Shown piece by piece: positions 24,643-32,843 of a stretch of 64,000 nucleotides of DNA; within the stretch, counting starts at the first letter, position 1, and each line of letters begins with the position of its first letter. The stretch spans positions 33,304 to 97,303 of the forward strand of contig JAVHWA010000112.1 of the NCBI GenBank assembly GCA_032160165.1, in the 5' to 3' direction. The stretch is from QHXM01 sp032160165 (GTDB lineage: Bacteria > Acidobacteriota > Blastocatellia > Pyrinomonadales > Pyrinomonadaceae). Made by a program: the position numbers and the translations under genes. Below the pieces are notes generated by a model. That model was given only the letters and a program-made list of their open reading frames with translations, was not told the DNA's origin and searched no databases.

Positions 24643-25980
24643 TTAAGGCTTGTTCATATTGCCCGCGTTCGCATTACGCATGGTGTTCGGCGCCGCTTTG
24701 TTCGCCGCCGACGTGTTTCCACCAGACGTATTTCCCGCCGGCGAAGAGTTAGCCGTGGGCGACGCGTTGGTGTTGGCAGGGGACGTTGAGGCCGCAGGCG
24801 ACGCTGTCGTTCCTGGACCGCTGTCAGGATTAATTGTCTCCTTGTAAACGAACCGCTTGTCGCGAAGCTCCAGAACGACAGCCGGCTTAACTGCGTTGCG
24901 GTCGGCATTAAGAGAGATCACACCCGTGATGCCCTTAAAGTCCTTCGTCTGTGCGATGGCATCTCGCAATGCGGCACACTCGGTGCCGTTCGCGCGCTTG
25001 ATCGCATCCGCAAGGACCATCATCGCATCGTACGCAAGGGCAGCCAGGGCGTCAGGAGCGGTGCCGTTGTATTTCGCTTTGTAACGCTTGACGAAGTCCT
25101 GAATCACCGGCGAAGGATCGTCAACCGAATAGTGATTGGAGATGAATGAGCCGTTCAGCGCCTCGCCGCCGAGGTCCCAAAGCTGCGGCGAATCCCAACC
25201 ATCGCCACCCAGAAGCGGCGCCTTGATGCCGAGCTGCTTCGCCTGTTTCGCGATAACGCCAACTTCCTGATAGTAGCCCGGCACGTAGATCACGTCGGGA
25301 TTGGCCGAGCGAATCTGTGTCAGCTGTCCGGTGAAATCGCGATCGCGTTGAGCGTATGCTTGCTCGGCCACGACAGTGCCGCTGAGTTTGTCAACGAAGC
25401 TCGACTTGAAGAACTGGATAAGACCTTTGCTATAGTCCGAATTGGAGTCAAACAGAATCGCTGCGCGCTTGGCCTTCAGAGTATTGGCCGCGAACTTGGC
25501 CATCACTTCGCCCTGGAACGGATCGATGAAACATACGCGAAAGATGTAATCGCCGATCTGGGTCACCTTCGGATTGGTCGACGAAGGCGAGATCATCGGC
25601 ACTTTTGCTTCCTGTGCGGTCGGTGCAGCGGCAATGCTGTTTGATGAGGCGACTTCGCCGATCAACGCTCGTACCTGGTCCTGGTTGACCAGCTTCCCAA
25701 CAACCGTTGCGGCTTTCCCCGGCTCGCCCTGATCGTCTTCGAGAATCAGTTGAACCTGTCGCCCGTTGATTCCGCCGGCCGCGTTGATTTCGTCAGCAGC
25801 CATCTGCGAGCCGTTTCTGGTTGACTGGCCGAAGCTCGAAGTCTGTCCGGTTAGATCGCCATAGACGCCGACCTTGATTACGCCCCCTGGATCGGTGCAA
25901 TTGTTCGTGCTCCTGCTGGTGCAGCCTGAAGCCGCCACGAGGGCGGCGGTCAATCCAAGGGCAATTAATGTACGTCTCAT
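24643..25980 (-). CDS. branched-chain amino acid ABC transporter substrate-binding lipoprotein
   Basis: Periplasmic solute receptor of the Liv system. 445 aa from ATG 25980 (GAGG five bases upstream; GTG 25986 also possible). Lipobox VAASGC with Cys20. Type I periplasmic-binding fold: VGVYGDLTGQTSSFGQ, NAAGGINGRQVQLILEDDQG, ALIGEVASSNSIAAAP, PGYYQEVGVIAKQAKQLG. The last 70 residues are a Pro/Ser/Thr/Ala/Asn-rich tail, unusual for the family and probably unstructured. Ligand specificity cannot be read from the sequence. Confidence 0.93.
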   Translation of the reverse strand: MRRTLIALGLTAALVAASGCTSRSTNNCTDPGGVIKVGVYGDLTGQTSSFGQSTRNGSQMAADEINAAGGINGRQVQLILEDDQGEPGKAATVVGKLVNQDQVRALIGEVASSNSIAAAPTAQEAKVPMISPSSTNPKVTQIGDYIFRVCFIDPFQGEVMAKFAANTLKAKRAAILFDSNSDYSKGLIQFFKSSFVDKLSGTVVAEQAYAQRDRDFTGQLTQIRSANPDVIYVPGYYQEVGVIAKQAKQLGIKAPLLGGDGWDSPQLWDLGGEALNGSFISNHYSVDDPSPVIQDFVKRYKAKYNGTAPDALAALAYDAMMVLADAIKRANGTECAALRDAIAQTKDFKGITGVISLNADRNAVKPAVVLELRDKRFVYKETINPDSGPGTTASPAASTSPANTNASPTANSSPAGNTSGGNTSAANKAAPNTMRNANAGNMNKP

Positions 25981-25986
25981 AGTCAC

Positions 25987-26295
25987 CTCACAAAAGTTAT
26001 CAGGGGTTTAGAGTACCAGCTTTAGCTTGGGTCTTCTTCCCAGCGCAACAAACTAAAGTTTGTACTCTGAAACACCGGTTGTACCTGACGGTGCCCAGCA
26101 TAATAGCGGCGAGTCAGCCATACAAGCAAACCTTCACCGCGCGCTTTGAAGTCGAACGTGGCGCATTATACCTATTTGCCGCGAAGTGTCGAGAAATAAT
26201 CCAACCCTTTGACGGTCTCGGGGCCGCCGCGCTTGAGCGATATTCTGATATAGTTCGCCTGAAGCCGTGCCATTCATCGAACGATCATCACTGCT
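25987..26295. other. 309-base divergent intergenic region
   Basis: Lies between the divergent Liv binding-protein gene and the decarboxylase gene and must hold both promoters. It contains the two-lobed palindrome listed separately at 26006-26074. In 26075-26295 I see no convincing promoter hexamers, RNA gene or ORF. Confidence 0.6.
26006..26074. repeat. two-lobed palindromic element (GTTTAGAGTAC outer stem)
   Basis: Outer arms TTTAGAGTAC and GTACTCTGAAA; inner lobes CCAGCTTTAGCTTGG and CAAACTAAAGTTTG, each self-complementary but different from one another. Same architecture as 7161-7217 with other lobe sequences. Confidence 0.7.
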
Positions 26296-27780
26296 ATGAA
26301 TACACCAGCCAAAGGTGACGCCCCGGAGCTAGGCGATATGAGTGCCGAGGACTTTCGTCGCTTCGGTCATGAAGTCATCGATTGGGTCAGCGATTATCTT
26401 GAACACGTAGGCGAGCGGCCTGTGCTCGCTCAGGTCAAGCCCGGCGAGCTAATGGCGCAGCTACCGAGCTCTCCCCCGATCTCAGGGGAGAGGATGGAGG
26501 AGATCCTGTCAGACGTTGATCGTCTGATCCCCCGGGCGCTCACTCATTGGAACCATCCTTCCTTCTTTGCTTACTTCGCCACCTCATCATCCGCGCCCGG
26601 CATACTCGGCGAGCTACTCACTGCCGCCTTCGATGTTAAAGCGATGCTGTGGCGCACGTCGCCGGCTGCGATCGAACTCGAGCAGGTTGTGCTCGACTGG
26701 CTAAGACAGATGATGGGGCTCGACGCAGGCCTCGACGGAATCATCTACGACACGGCTTCAGTGGCGTCGATGCATGCGATCGCAGCGGCGCGGGAAAATA
26801 TCAATCTGCGTGTTCGTGAAGACGGCATGAGCGGGCGCCCTGACCTTCCGCTGCTTCGAATTTACACTTCCGATCAGGCCCATTCATCCATAGAAAAAGC
26901 GGCGATCACCCTCGGGCTCGGGCTTCGATCGGTGCGCAAGATCGCGACCGATGATGAGTTTCGAATGGATGTGAGCGCATTGCGTCAGGCGATCGAGCAA
27001 GACAAGAACGACGGCGTATTGCCGATGTGCGTCGTCGCCACGGTCGGTACGACGTCGACCTCCAGTATTGATCCCGTGCCGGCGATCGCCGAGATCTGCG
27101 CTGAATACAATCTCTGGCTTCATGTCGATGCGGCCTACGCAGGCTCGGCCGCTGTCGTTCCGGAGATGCGGCACATTCTCAACGGCTGCGAACGCGCTGA
27201 CTCGGTAGTCACCAATCCGCACAAGTGGCTCTTTACGCCTTTCGATTTGTCTGTTCTCTATTGCCGCCACATGGACGTGCTGCGACGAGCTTTCTCGCTT
27301 GTTCCGCCGGCATACCTGGAGACATCGGAGACAGAGACTGTTCGCAACGGATCGGAATACGGTATCCAGCTTGGGCGACGCTTTCGCGCTTTGAAGTTGT
27401 GGATGATCATTCGCTACTTCGGCCACGAGGGCCTGGCAGCGCGCATACGTGAGCATTGTCGACTGGCGAAGCTTCTCGCCGGCTGGATGGAAGAATCGCC
27501 TGATTGGGAACTGCTGGCCCCGGTTCCATTCGCACTTCTTTGCTTTCGCGCGTGTCCGCGAGTCGAAGGAGAAGCGGAGGCCTTGCGGGCCTCGCGATTA
27601 AATGCACTTAACGAAGCGATTCTGAACGGGGTGAGCACCAGCGGAGAAGCGCTGTTATCGCATACTCGGCTCAACGACCGTTTCACCCTGCGACTTTCCA
27701 TCGGCAACATCAGGACGACCGAGATCCATGTTCGGCGGGTTTGGGAACTGTTGAATGGAGAGCTGGCGCGGTTGGGGTAA
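26296..27780 (+). CDS. pyridoxal-dependent aromatic-L-amino-acid decarboxylase-like enzyme
   Basis: Group II PLP decarboxylase of 494 aa. N-terminal helices (FRRFGHEVIDWVSDYLEHV), then HPSFFAYF, LEQVVLDWLRQMMG, His196 in AHSSIEKA (stacks on PLP), Asp278 in LHVDAAYAGS, and the Schiff-base Lys310 in VTNPHKWLF. These match tyrosine/DOPA/tryptophan-type decarboxylases rather than glutamate decarboxylase. Substrate not determinable from sequence; an aromatic amine product is likely. Its end overlaps the open frame of the next gene, but the probable start of that gene is 50 bases downstream. Confidence 0.92.
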   Translation: MNTPAKGDAPELGDMSAEDFRRFGHEVIDWVSDYLEHVGERPVLAQVKPGELMAQLPSSPPISGERMEEILSDVDRLIPRALTHWNHPSFFAYFATSSSAPGILGELLTAAFDVKAMLWRTSPAAIELEQVVLDWLRQMMGLDAGLDGIIYDTASVASMHAIAAARENINLRVREDGMSGRPDLPLLRIYTSDQAHSSIEKAAITLGLGLRSVRKIATDDEFRMDVSALRQAIEQDKNDGVLPMCVVATVGTTSTSSIDPVPAIAEICAEYNLWLHVDAAYAGSAAVVPEMRHILNGCERADSVVTNPHKWLFTPFDLSVLYCRHMDVLRRAFSLVPPAYLETSETETVRNGSEYGIQLGRRFRALKLWMIIRYFGHEGLAARIREHCRLAKLLAGWMEESPDWELLAPVPFALLCFRACPRVEGEAEALRASRLNALNEAILNGVSTSGEALLSHTRLNDRFTLRLSIGNIRTTEIHVRRVWELLNGELARLG

Positions 27781-27829
27781 GGATAGAGTTTTGCGCCTTC
27801 GGCGTTACGTCGTTCGAGAAGCGAATCTC

Positions 27830-30040
27830 ATGAATCGGTTTTGCCTTTTTCTCGCGCTACTGACATTAATCGTCGCTCCATCCGTCTCGGCCCAACGGAC
27901 GATGGAGCCCGCCGACATACTGCGGGTTGCGAACGTTGCCGATGCCCAAATCTCTCCGGATGGCAGGAGCGTCGTTTACACAGTGTCCACCATCCAAGGC
28001 GACGCGACGAATACAACTCTTTGGCTCGCGCGCGCCGATCAGTGGCTCGCAGAGCCCCTCGACCGGCGAGATAGAGTCGGCCCCGCAGGCGGTTCCGAGC
28101 CTCTCGTCAGCGTCGCACTCAACGCCTCCAATCCGCGCTGGTCGCCGGACGGGAAGCGAATCGCGTTTCGCGCAACTCAGAAGGAACGAAGTGGTATCTG
28201 GGTCGTGTCGTTGACTGACCGTCAGCCCCGCTTGCTTGTGCCCGTGCGCGACACCAATTTCTTTATCACGTATGCGGGGGAATCGTTCGCATGGTCGCCC
28301 GACTCGCGACGGATTGCTTTCATCTCCGCGACAGAAGCACCCAGGAGCGCAGACGTCGCTGCCGCCGGCGGGTCCTCAAGCTCGACGACGCCCGACGATC
28401 CGCGCGTGGTTGATCGTATCCAATACAAATCGCGTACTTCGTTTTCCGATCGCTTGCGCACACATCTCTGGGTTGTCGATATTGATGCGGCCCTGGCAGG
28501 TGACGAGAGGAGCTTGCGTCAACTGACGACGGGGTTGTTCTACGATCATGCGCTGTCGTGGAGTCCTCGCGGCGATGAAGTCGCATTTCTCTCCAACCAC
28601 GAGCCCGACCCGGACGCGAACAACAACTCAGACATCTTCGCCGTCGATATGACTGGTCGAGTGCGACAGATCACGGAAACCAACGGGTGTGAGTATGAGC
28701 CAGCGTGGTCGCCCGATGGAAAATGGATCGCTTACTCCGCTACAAAACGCGACGTCACTACGATTGATAGCGTTGCAGAAGACACGCATGTGTGGGTGGT
28801 TGACGCAGGTGGAGGCGCCGGGCGTGAGCTCACCGCTTCGCAGGACCGGCGCGCGCGCAGTCCGCGGTGGTCGCCTGATAGCGGCTCGATCCTTTACTTG
28901 GCGGGCGACCGCGGTCGAACGACGATTTACCGGATCGGCCTCAACGACGGACGCGCGTATAGCTTTACCATGTGGGGTGATCGAAGGGGAGAGATGCGTA
29001 GCCTCTTTATAGCTGGCAGGCCATCGATCGCTGAGACGGACGACATACGGAGACTGCCCGAGTCTCGGCCATTCCAAATTGGGAATTTCAGCATCGCTTC
29101 CAAGGCCTTCAACATGGGCGCTGTAGGGCGAGGCATCCGGTTCCCTCCCATCGCCTTCAGCCAAAGTGACCCGGTCAATCCCGCAGAAGTCTATCTCGCC
29201 ACCGGCGCCGCCATGCCTGTCCTACGCCTCAGCGGACATAACGATCAGTTAATCCGCGGCATGTCTTTCTCTGAGCCGGAGGAGATTAAGATCAAAAGCT
29301 TTGATGGCGCATCTATTCAAGGCTGGCTTATGAAACCCGTAGGTTGGCGTGAAGATCGCCGATACCCCTTGATCTTGAGTATTCACGGTGGACCCCACGG
29401 GATGTCCGGCTACGCCTTCAACTCTACGTTCCAGGTTTATGCAGCGCGTGGTTACGCCGTGCTATATCTCAACCCGCGCGGTTCTTCCGGCTACGGGCAG
29501 AAATTTTCAGACGGGACGCTTCGCGAGTGGGGAGGAGGCGACTATCGCGATTTGATGCTTGGTGTCGATGAAGTCCTTCGCACGCGTTCATGGATCGATC
29601 CTGAACGGCTGGGTGTGACCGGAGGATCGTACGGCGGCTTCATGACAAATTGGGTGATTACCCAAACTACGCGATTCAAGGCAGCGGTCTCCGCGGCTTC
29701 GGTCAGCAATCTGATCAGCTTCTATTCTACTTCGCTCTATCAGGACCTGATCCACGCTGAGTTTGGAGGCTTTCCCTGGGACGACTATGATCTGCTGTGG
29801 CGATGGTCGCCGCTTCGTTACGTCAAACAGGCGCAGACGCCTACGCTTTTCATACACGGCGAGCAGGACAACGACGTCCATATTACGCAGGCTGAAGAGA
29901 TGTACACGGCGCTCAAGCGCCGCGGAGTAGAGTCCGTGCTGGTGCGCTATCCTCGCGAAGGCCATGGACTACGGGAGCCGCGTCATCGCGTTGATGCTCT
30001 CGAGCGAACCCTCGCCTGGTTCGATAGATTCTTGAAGTAG
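27830..30040 (+). CDS. S9 family prolyl oligopeptidase-type peptidase, secreted
   Basis: 736 aa. Start ATG 27830 gives a clean signal peptide (MNRFCLFLALLTLIVAPSVSA); the frame opens earlier inside the decarboxylase gene. Residues 25-430 hold repeated WSPDG/WSPDS blades of a TolB/WD40-like propeller. The C-terminal alpha/beta hydrolase has Ser600 in GGSYGGFM, Asp680 in GEQDNDV and His712 in EGHG. A dipeptidyl or acylaminoacyl peptidase acting in the periplasm is expected. No catalytic residue is missing. Confidence 0.93.
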   Translation: MNRFCLFLALLTLIVAPSVSAQRTMEPADILRVANVADAQISPDGRSVVYTVSTIQGDATNTTLWLARADQWLAEPLDRRDRVGPAGGSEPLVSVALNASNPRWSPDGKRIAFRATQKERSGIWVVSLTDRQPRLLVPVRDTNFFITYAGESFAWSPDSRRIAFISATEAPRSADVAAAGGSSSSTTPDDPRVVDRIQYKSRTSFSDRLRTHLWVVDIDAALAGDERSLRQLTTGLFYDHALSWSPRGDEVAFLSNHEPDPDANNNSDIFAVDMTGRVRQITETNGCEYEPAWSPDGKWIAYSATKRDVTTIDSVAEDTHVWVVDAGGGAGRELTASQDRRARSPRWSPDSGSILYLAGDRGRTTIYRIGLNDGRAYSFTMWGDRRGEMRSLFIAGRPSIAETDDIRRLPESRPFQIGNFSIASKAFNMGAVGRGIRFPPIAFSQSDPVNPAEVYLATGAAMPVLRLSGHNDQLIRGMSFSEPEEIKIKSFDGASIQGWLMKPVGWREDRRYPLILSIHGGPHGMSGYAFNSTFQVYAARGYAVLYLNPRGSSGYGQKFSDGTLREWGGGDYRDLMLGVDEVLRTRSWIDPERLGVTGGSYGGFMTNWVITQTTRFKAAVSAASVSNLISFYSTSLYQDLIHAEFGGFPWDDYDLLWRWSPLRYVKQAQTPTLFIHGEQDNDVHITQAEEMYTALKRRGVESVLVRYPREGHGLREPRHRVDALERTLAWFDRFLK

Positions 30041-30043
30041 TTG

Positions 30044-30127
30044 GTAGCGCAAACTGTCAGCTTGCGAAGACTGACCATTGAAGCTTCGATATAGTTTCGC
30101 ACGCACGCAAACTAACAGTTTGCGCTA
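30044..30127. repeat. two-lobed palindromic element (GTAGC outer stem)
   Basis: Outer arms GTAGCGCAAAC and GTTTGCGCTAC; lobes GCAAACTGTCAGCTTGC and GCAAACTAACAGTTTGC. About 40 bases separate the lobes. Confidence 0.65.
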
Positions 30128-30177
30128 CAGGTTTGCTCTGCGAGTTTGGGCTACAAGAAACCGAAGGTTGGAGGAAC

Positions 30178-30477
30178 ATGCTGACACACATCGTCGTTTG
30201 GAAATATCTGGCCGACGTCGAGACCGCGGTGCGCGAAGAACATGTCGCCCTGCTCCGTCGATTGCCTTCAGTTGTCCCGGGGGTCGAGAGCCTTAACGTA
30301 GGTTTCGACGTCCTCAAATTGCCGCGTTCTTATGACACTGGACTTGTTGCCACCTTTCGTGACCAGGCCGCGCTCGCCGCGTATACAGTCCATCCTGAAC
30401 ACATACTGGTAGTAGATATGGGCCGCAGGATTAGCGAGCATGTCGTCTCGGTTGATTTCATCAGTGAAGACTCATGA
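30178..30477 (+). CDS. Dabb-domain (stress-responsive alpha/beta barrel) protein
   Basis: 99 aa, one complete ferredoxin-like Dabb domain: MLTHIVVWKYLADVET, PGVESLNVGFDV, DTGLVATFRDQAALAAYTVH with the His of VHPEH. The start at ATG 30178 is preceded by GGAGGA; an upstream open stretch is not conserved. Dabb proteins are small dimers, some in catabolic and some in secondary-metabolite pathways. Overlaps the PHP gene by ATGA, so the two are probably translated together. Confidence 0.85.
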   Translation: MLTHIVVWKYLADVETAVREEHVALLRRLPSVVPGVESLNVGFDVLKLPRSYDTGLVATFRDQAALAAYTVHPEHILVVDMGRRISEHVVSVDFISEDS

Positions 30478-31730
30478 GACGTGCGACGATGAGGTGGAAA
30501 TTAGGATGGAAGGAAATGGGCCGCGGGAAGAAAGTAGCCCTTATTGTTCTTGCGCTCTTCCTCCTCTTTCAAATTCCCTTCATCTATCGGCGCACACGCC
30601 TCGGCGCTTTGCGTTCCGCAATCAATGACGTCAATGCACGGCGCGTTGTAAATCCCGCCGACAATGCCTACACCGACTACAAAGGTGTCATCCACGTCCA
30701 CTCAAGCCTTGGCGGTCACAGTTACGGAAACTTCGCCGACATCATCGACGCTGCCAGGCGAAACGGACTCAGCTTCGTTGTGATGACCGAGCACACCTCT
30801 CCTTTGATGGACACTTCGGCAATGACGCTCAACGGTGTGCACGGTGGGGTGCTATTCATCAATGGCAACGAGATCAATACCGCGGCCCACGATCGTATGC
30901 TACTTGTCCCCGGCAGTGCCGAGGCGGCGACCGCGAACACGATTGGCACCGAGGAAGTGCTGGCGCGCCAGGGCTCACGAGGAGGTCTCTCGTTCATCGC
31001 TTATTCGAACGAGTTTCAGAGCTGGGCGCTAACCGATTTCAACGGCATAGAGGTTTACAATCTCTACACGAATACGAAGAAGATCAATTATTTCGTCACT
31101 CTCTTTGACGGCCTTTGGTCTTATTGGAGCTATCCCGATCTGATGTTCGCTCGTTTTTATGAAAGGCCGAATTACGATCTGGAGCGTTGGGATGAGTTGA
31201 TCAGAACAAAGGGACGCAGGTACGTGGCGATCGCTGGGAACGATGCGCACGCAAACGTTGGTTTCCGATTTGGCGATCTGACGGGTAAAGAACTGATCGG
31301 GCTTCATCTCGATCCCTACGAACGGTCTTTCAGCCTCGTTCGTAACCATGTGCTGATCGAAAAAGAGAAACCCCTTGATTCAGAGACGTTGCTTGCAGCG
31401 CTTTCCGCCGGCCATTCCTACATCGCTTTCGATATTTTCGGTGACTCGACCGGCTTTAGCTTCACGGCAGAAAACAGCGAGGGCAAAAAGATCATGGGAG
31501 ACGAGATACCGCTCCTCGACGGCGTTCGCTTGATCGTCGCAACGCCGGTGAATGCGCGGGTCCTGCTACTTAAAGACGGTAAGGTGGTACGTGACGAAGA
31601 CGGAACATCGGGAAAAGAATTCCGGGTCACAGAGACAGGAGCGTATCGCGTCGAAGTCTATCTAACCCAGTTGGGTTCGCTGGTCAAAGACAAGCCTTGG
31701 ATAATCTCGAACCCGATCTATGTAGAATGA
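30474..31730 (+). CDS. membrane-anchored PHP-superfamily phosphoesterase-like protein
   Basis: 418 aa. One N-terminal membrane segment (about 18-37) places the rest outside the cytoplasm. PHP metal-site motifs are present: HVHSSLGGH (74-82), MTEHTSP (104-110), a Glu in GNEINTAAHD, and AGNDAHANVG near 260. The last 100 residues form a beta-sandwich-like domain (MNARVLLLKDGKVVRDEDG-like strand pattern after VATPV). A metal-dependent hydrolase of the envelope is likely; substrate unknown. Starts inside the last codons of the Dabb gene. Confidence 0.8.
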   Translation: MRRATMRWKLGWKEMGRGKKVALIVLALFLLFQIPFIYRRTRLGALRSAINDVNARRVVNPADNAYTDYKGVIHVHSSLGGHSYGNFADIIDAARRNGLSFVVMTEHTSPLMDTSAMTLNGVHGGVLFINGNEINTAAHDRMLLVPGSAEAATANTIGTEEVLARQGSRGGLSFIAYSNEFQSWALTDFNGIEVYNLYTNTKKINYFVTLFDGLWSYWSYPDLMFARFYERPNYDLERWDELIRTKGRRYVAIAGNDAHANVGFRFGDLTGKELIGLHLDPYERSFSLVRNHVLIEKEKPLDSETLLAALSAGHSYIAFDIFGDSTGFSFTAENSEGKKIMGDEIPLLDGVRLIVATPVNARVLLLKDGKVVRDEDGTSGKEFRVTETGAYRVEVYLTQLGSLVKDKPWIISNPIYVE

Positions 31731-31751
31731 GAGGTTAAGTTTTGACGCCTG

Positions 31752-31894
31752 GACGAACAGGCGTTCAGAGTTCAACCTTCAGGTTGCCATTCACACGTTT
31801 GTGACGAACAGGCGTTGACGAACAGGCGTTCAGAGGTCAACCTTCAGGTTGCTATCAGCGCAAAAACAGCAAGCTAAGCTTGAACGCTAAACGG
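31752..31894. repeat. tandem copies of the AGAGTTC palindromic element
   Basis: Two direct copies of CGAACAGGCGTTCAGAG followed by (T/G)TCAACCTTCAGGTTGC, then an inverted lobe CAAGCTAAGCTTGAACGC. Partial duplication of the two-lobed element also seen at 7.2 and 47.6 kb. Confidence 0.7.
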
Positions 31895-32176
31895 CTGAAA
31901 TCGGCGAGTTCTCCCCTCCAAACACGCCAACGCCCCACAGAGTTTAAAAACCCTCTGGGGCGAGCGCATACCGGAAAGCTCCGGCACTCTTTTGGGAGCA
32001 GTGCGTACGTCACCGCGTACTGTAGAGAGCCTAGTGTTGACCCTTCTCTCGCTGTCAATTCCAAGTATTAGGAACCATGCGAGTACAGCTTCCCTTAACT
32101 TGTGTTATGCCCTGAATTCTAAGGCCGCACGGCACTCCTGTCAATATGCAGAATGACCGAACAGGAAACATACGGC
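31895..32176. other. intergenic remainder without a gene
   Basis: Contains an imperfect hairpin CCCCACAGAG / CTCTGGGG around 31934-31962 and nothing else I can assign. Together with the repeat it forms a 446-base gap between convergent genes. Confidence 0.5.
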
Positions 32177-32701
32177 TCAAGCGGGCTGGTTGAAACTGGG
32201 TTCAGCGGGCTCGACCACACTCAGATCGCGCTCCCATCCTTCGTTTTGCAGCGTAATGTATTGAATGGCAACGGCGTCCGAGTTGGCGTCCAGATCAGGC
32301 AGCGCTTGATACTCCGAAACCCAGCAGCGATATACCTTGAAGGCAAGCACCAGCTGGCCGGCTTCGTTGGCAACTTCTATGACAATGTCCTTGCGAAAAT
32401 CCTTGAGCGAGACCTCACCTCCGGCGGCAGCGCCAAAGTGCCAGACCTTATTAGCCCATTTCTCGAACTCCGCATCGTGGGTAATGCCGCGCTCGAGCGT
32501 GATCGGTTCAAACTCGGTTCGACCGGGCGATTTGCGGGTCGCGCTGGGATCGCCGCCCTCGCGAAACTTCAGCACCTCTGTGGTGCGTTTTAGTGCGCTG
32601 ATCTTGCTGATCCCGGCGACATACTTGCCGTCCCATTTGACGCGAAATTTGAAATTCTTATAGGGATCGAAGCGCTGAGGATTCACGGTGAACTGTGCCA
32701 T
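32177..32701 (-). CDS. phage tail tube-like protein (T4 gp19-like), orphan
   Basis: 174 aa. MAQFTVNPQRFDPYKNFKFR, VAGISKISALKRTTEVLKFR, the RGITHDAEFEKWANKVWH block and RKDIVIEVANEAGQLVLAFK with YRCWVSEYQALPDLDA are typical of inner-tube proteins of contractile injection systems (PF06841-type). AAGGAGA lies just before ATG 32701. No sheath, baseplate, spike or AAA+ gene is in the window, so it stands alone. It could belong to an injection system encoded elsewhere, be a remnant, or have a separate assembly role. Confidence 0.85.
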   Translation of the reverse strand: MAQFTVNPQRFDPYKNFKFRVKWDGKYVAGISKISALKRTTEVLKFREGGDPSATRKSPGRTEFEPITLERGITHDAEFEKWANKVWHFGAAAGGEVSLKDFRKDIVIEVANEAGQLVLAFKVYRCWVSEYQALPDLDANSDAVAIQYITLQNEGWERDLSVVEPAEPSFNQPA

Positions 32702-32843
32702 ATCTACTCTCCTTAAGAGGTGAAGTCGCGAGCTTCGCGAGAGCGAGGAGGCTGTCTACAAGAACGGTGAATGAACTCTCTATCGGTCGATCTATTGTAT
32801 ATCATCATCACTGAACGATGCTGTATATTAAGCGTCTTGACCT

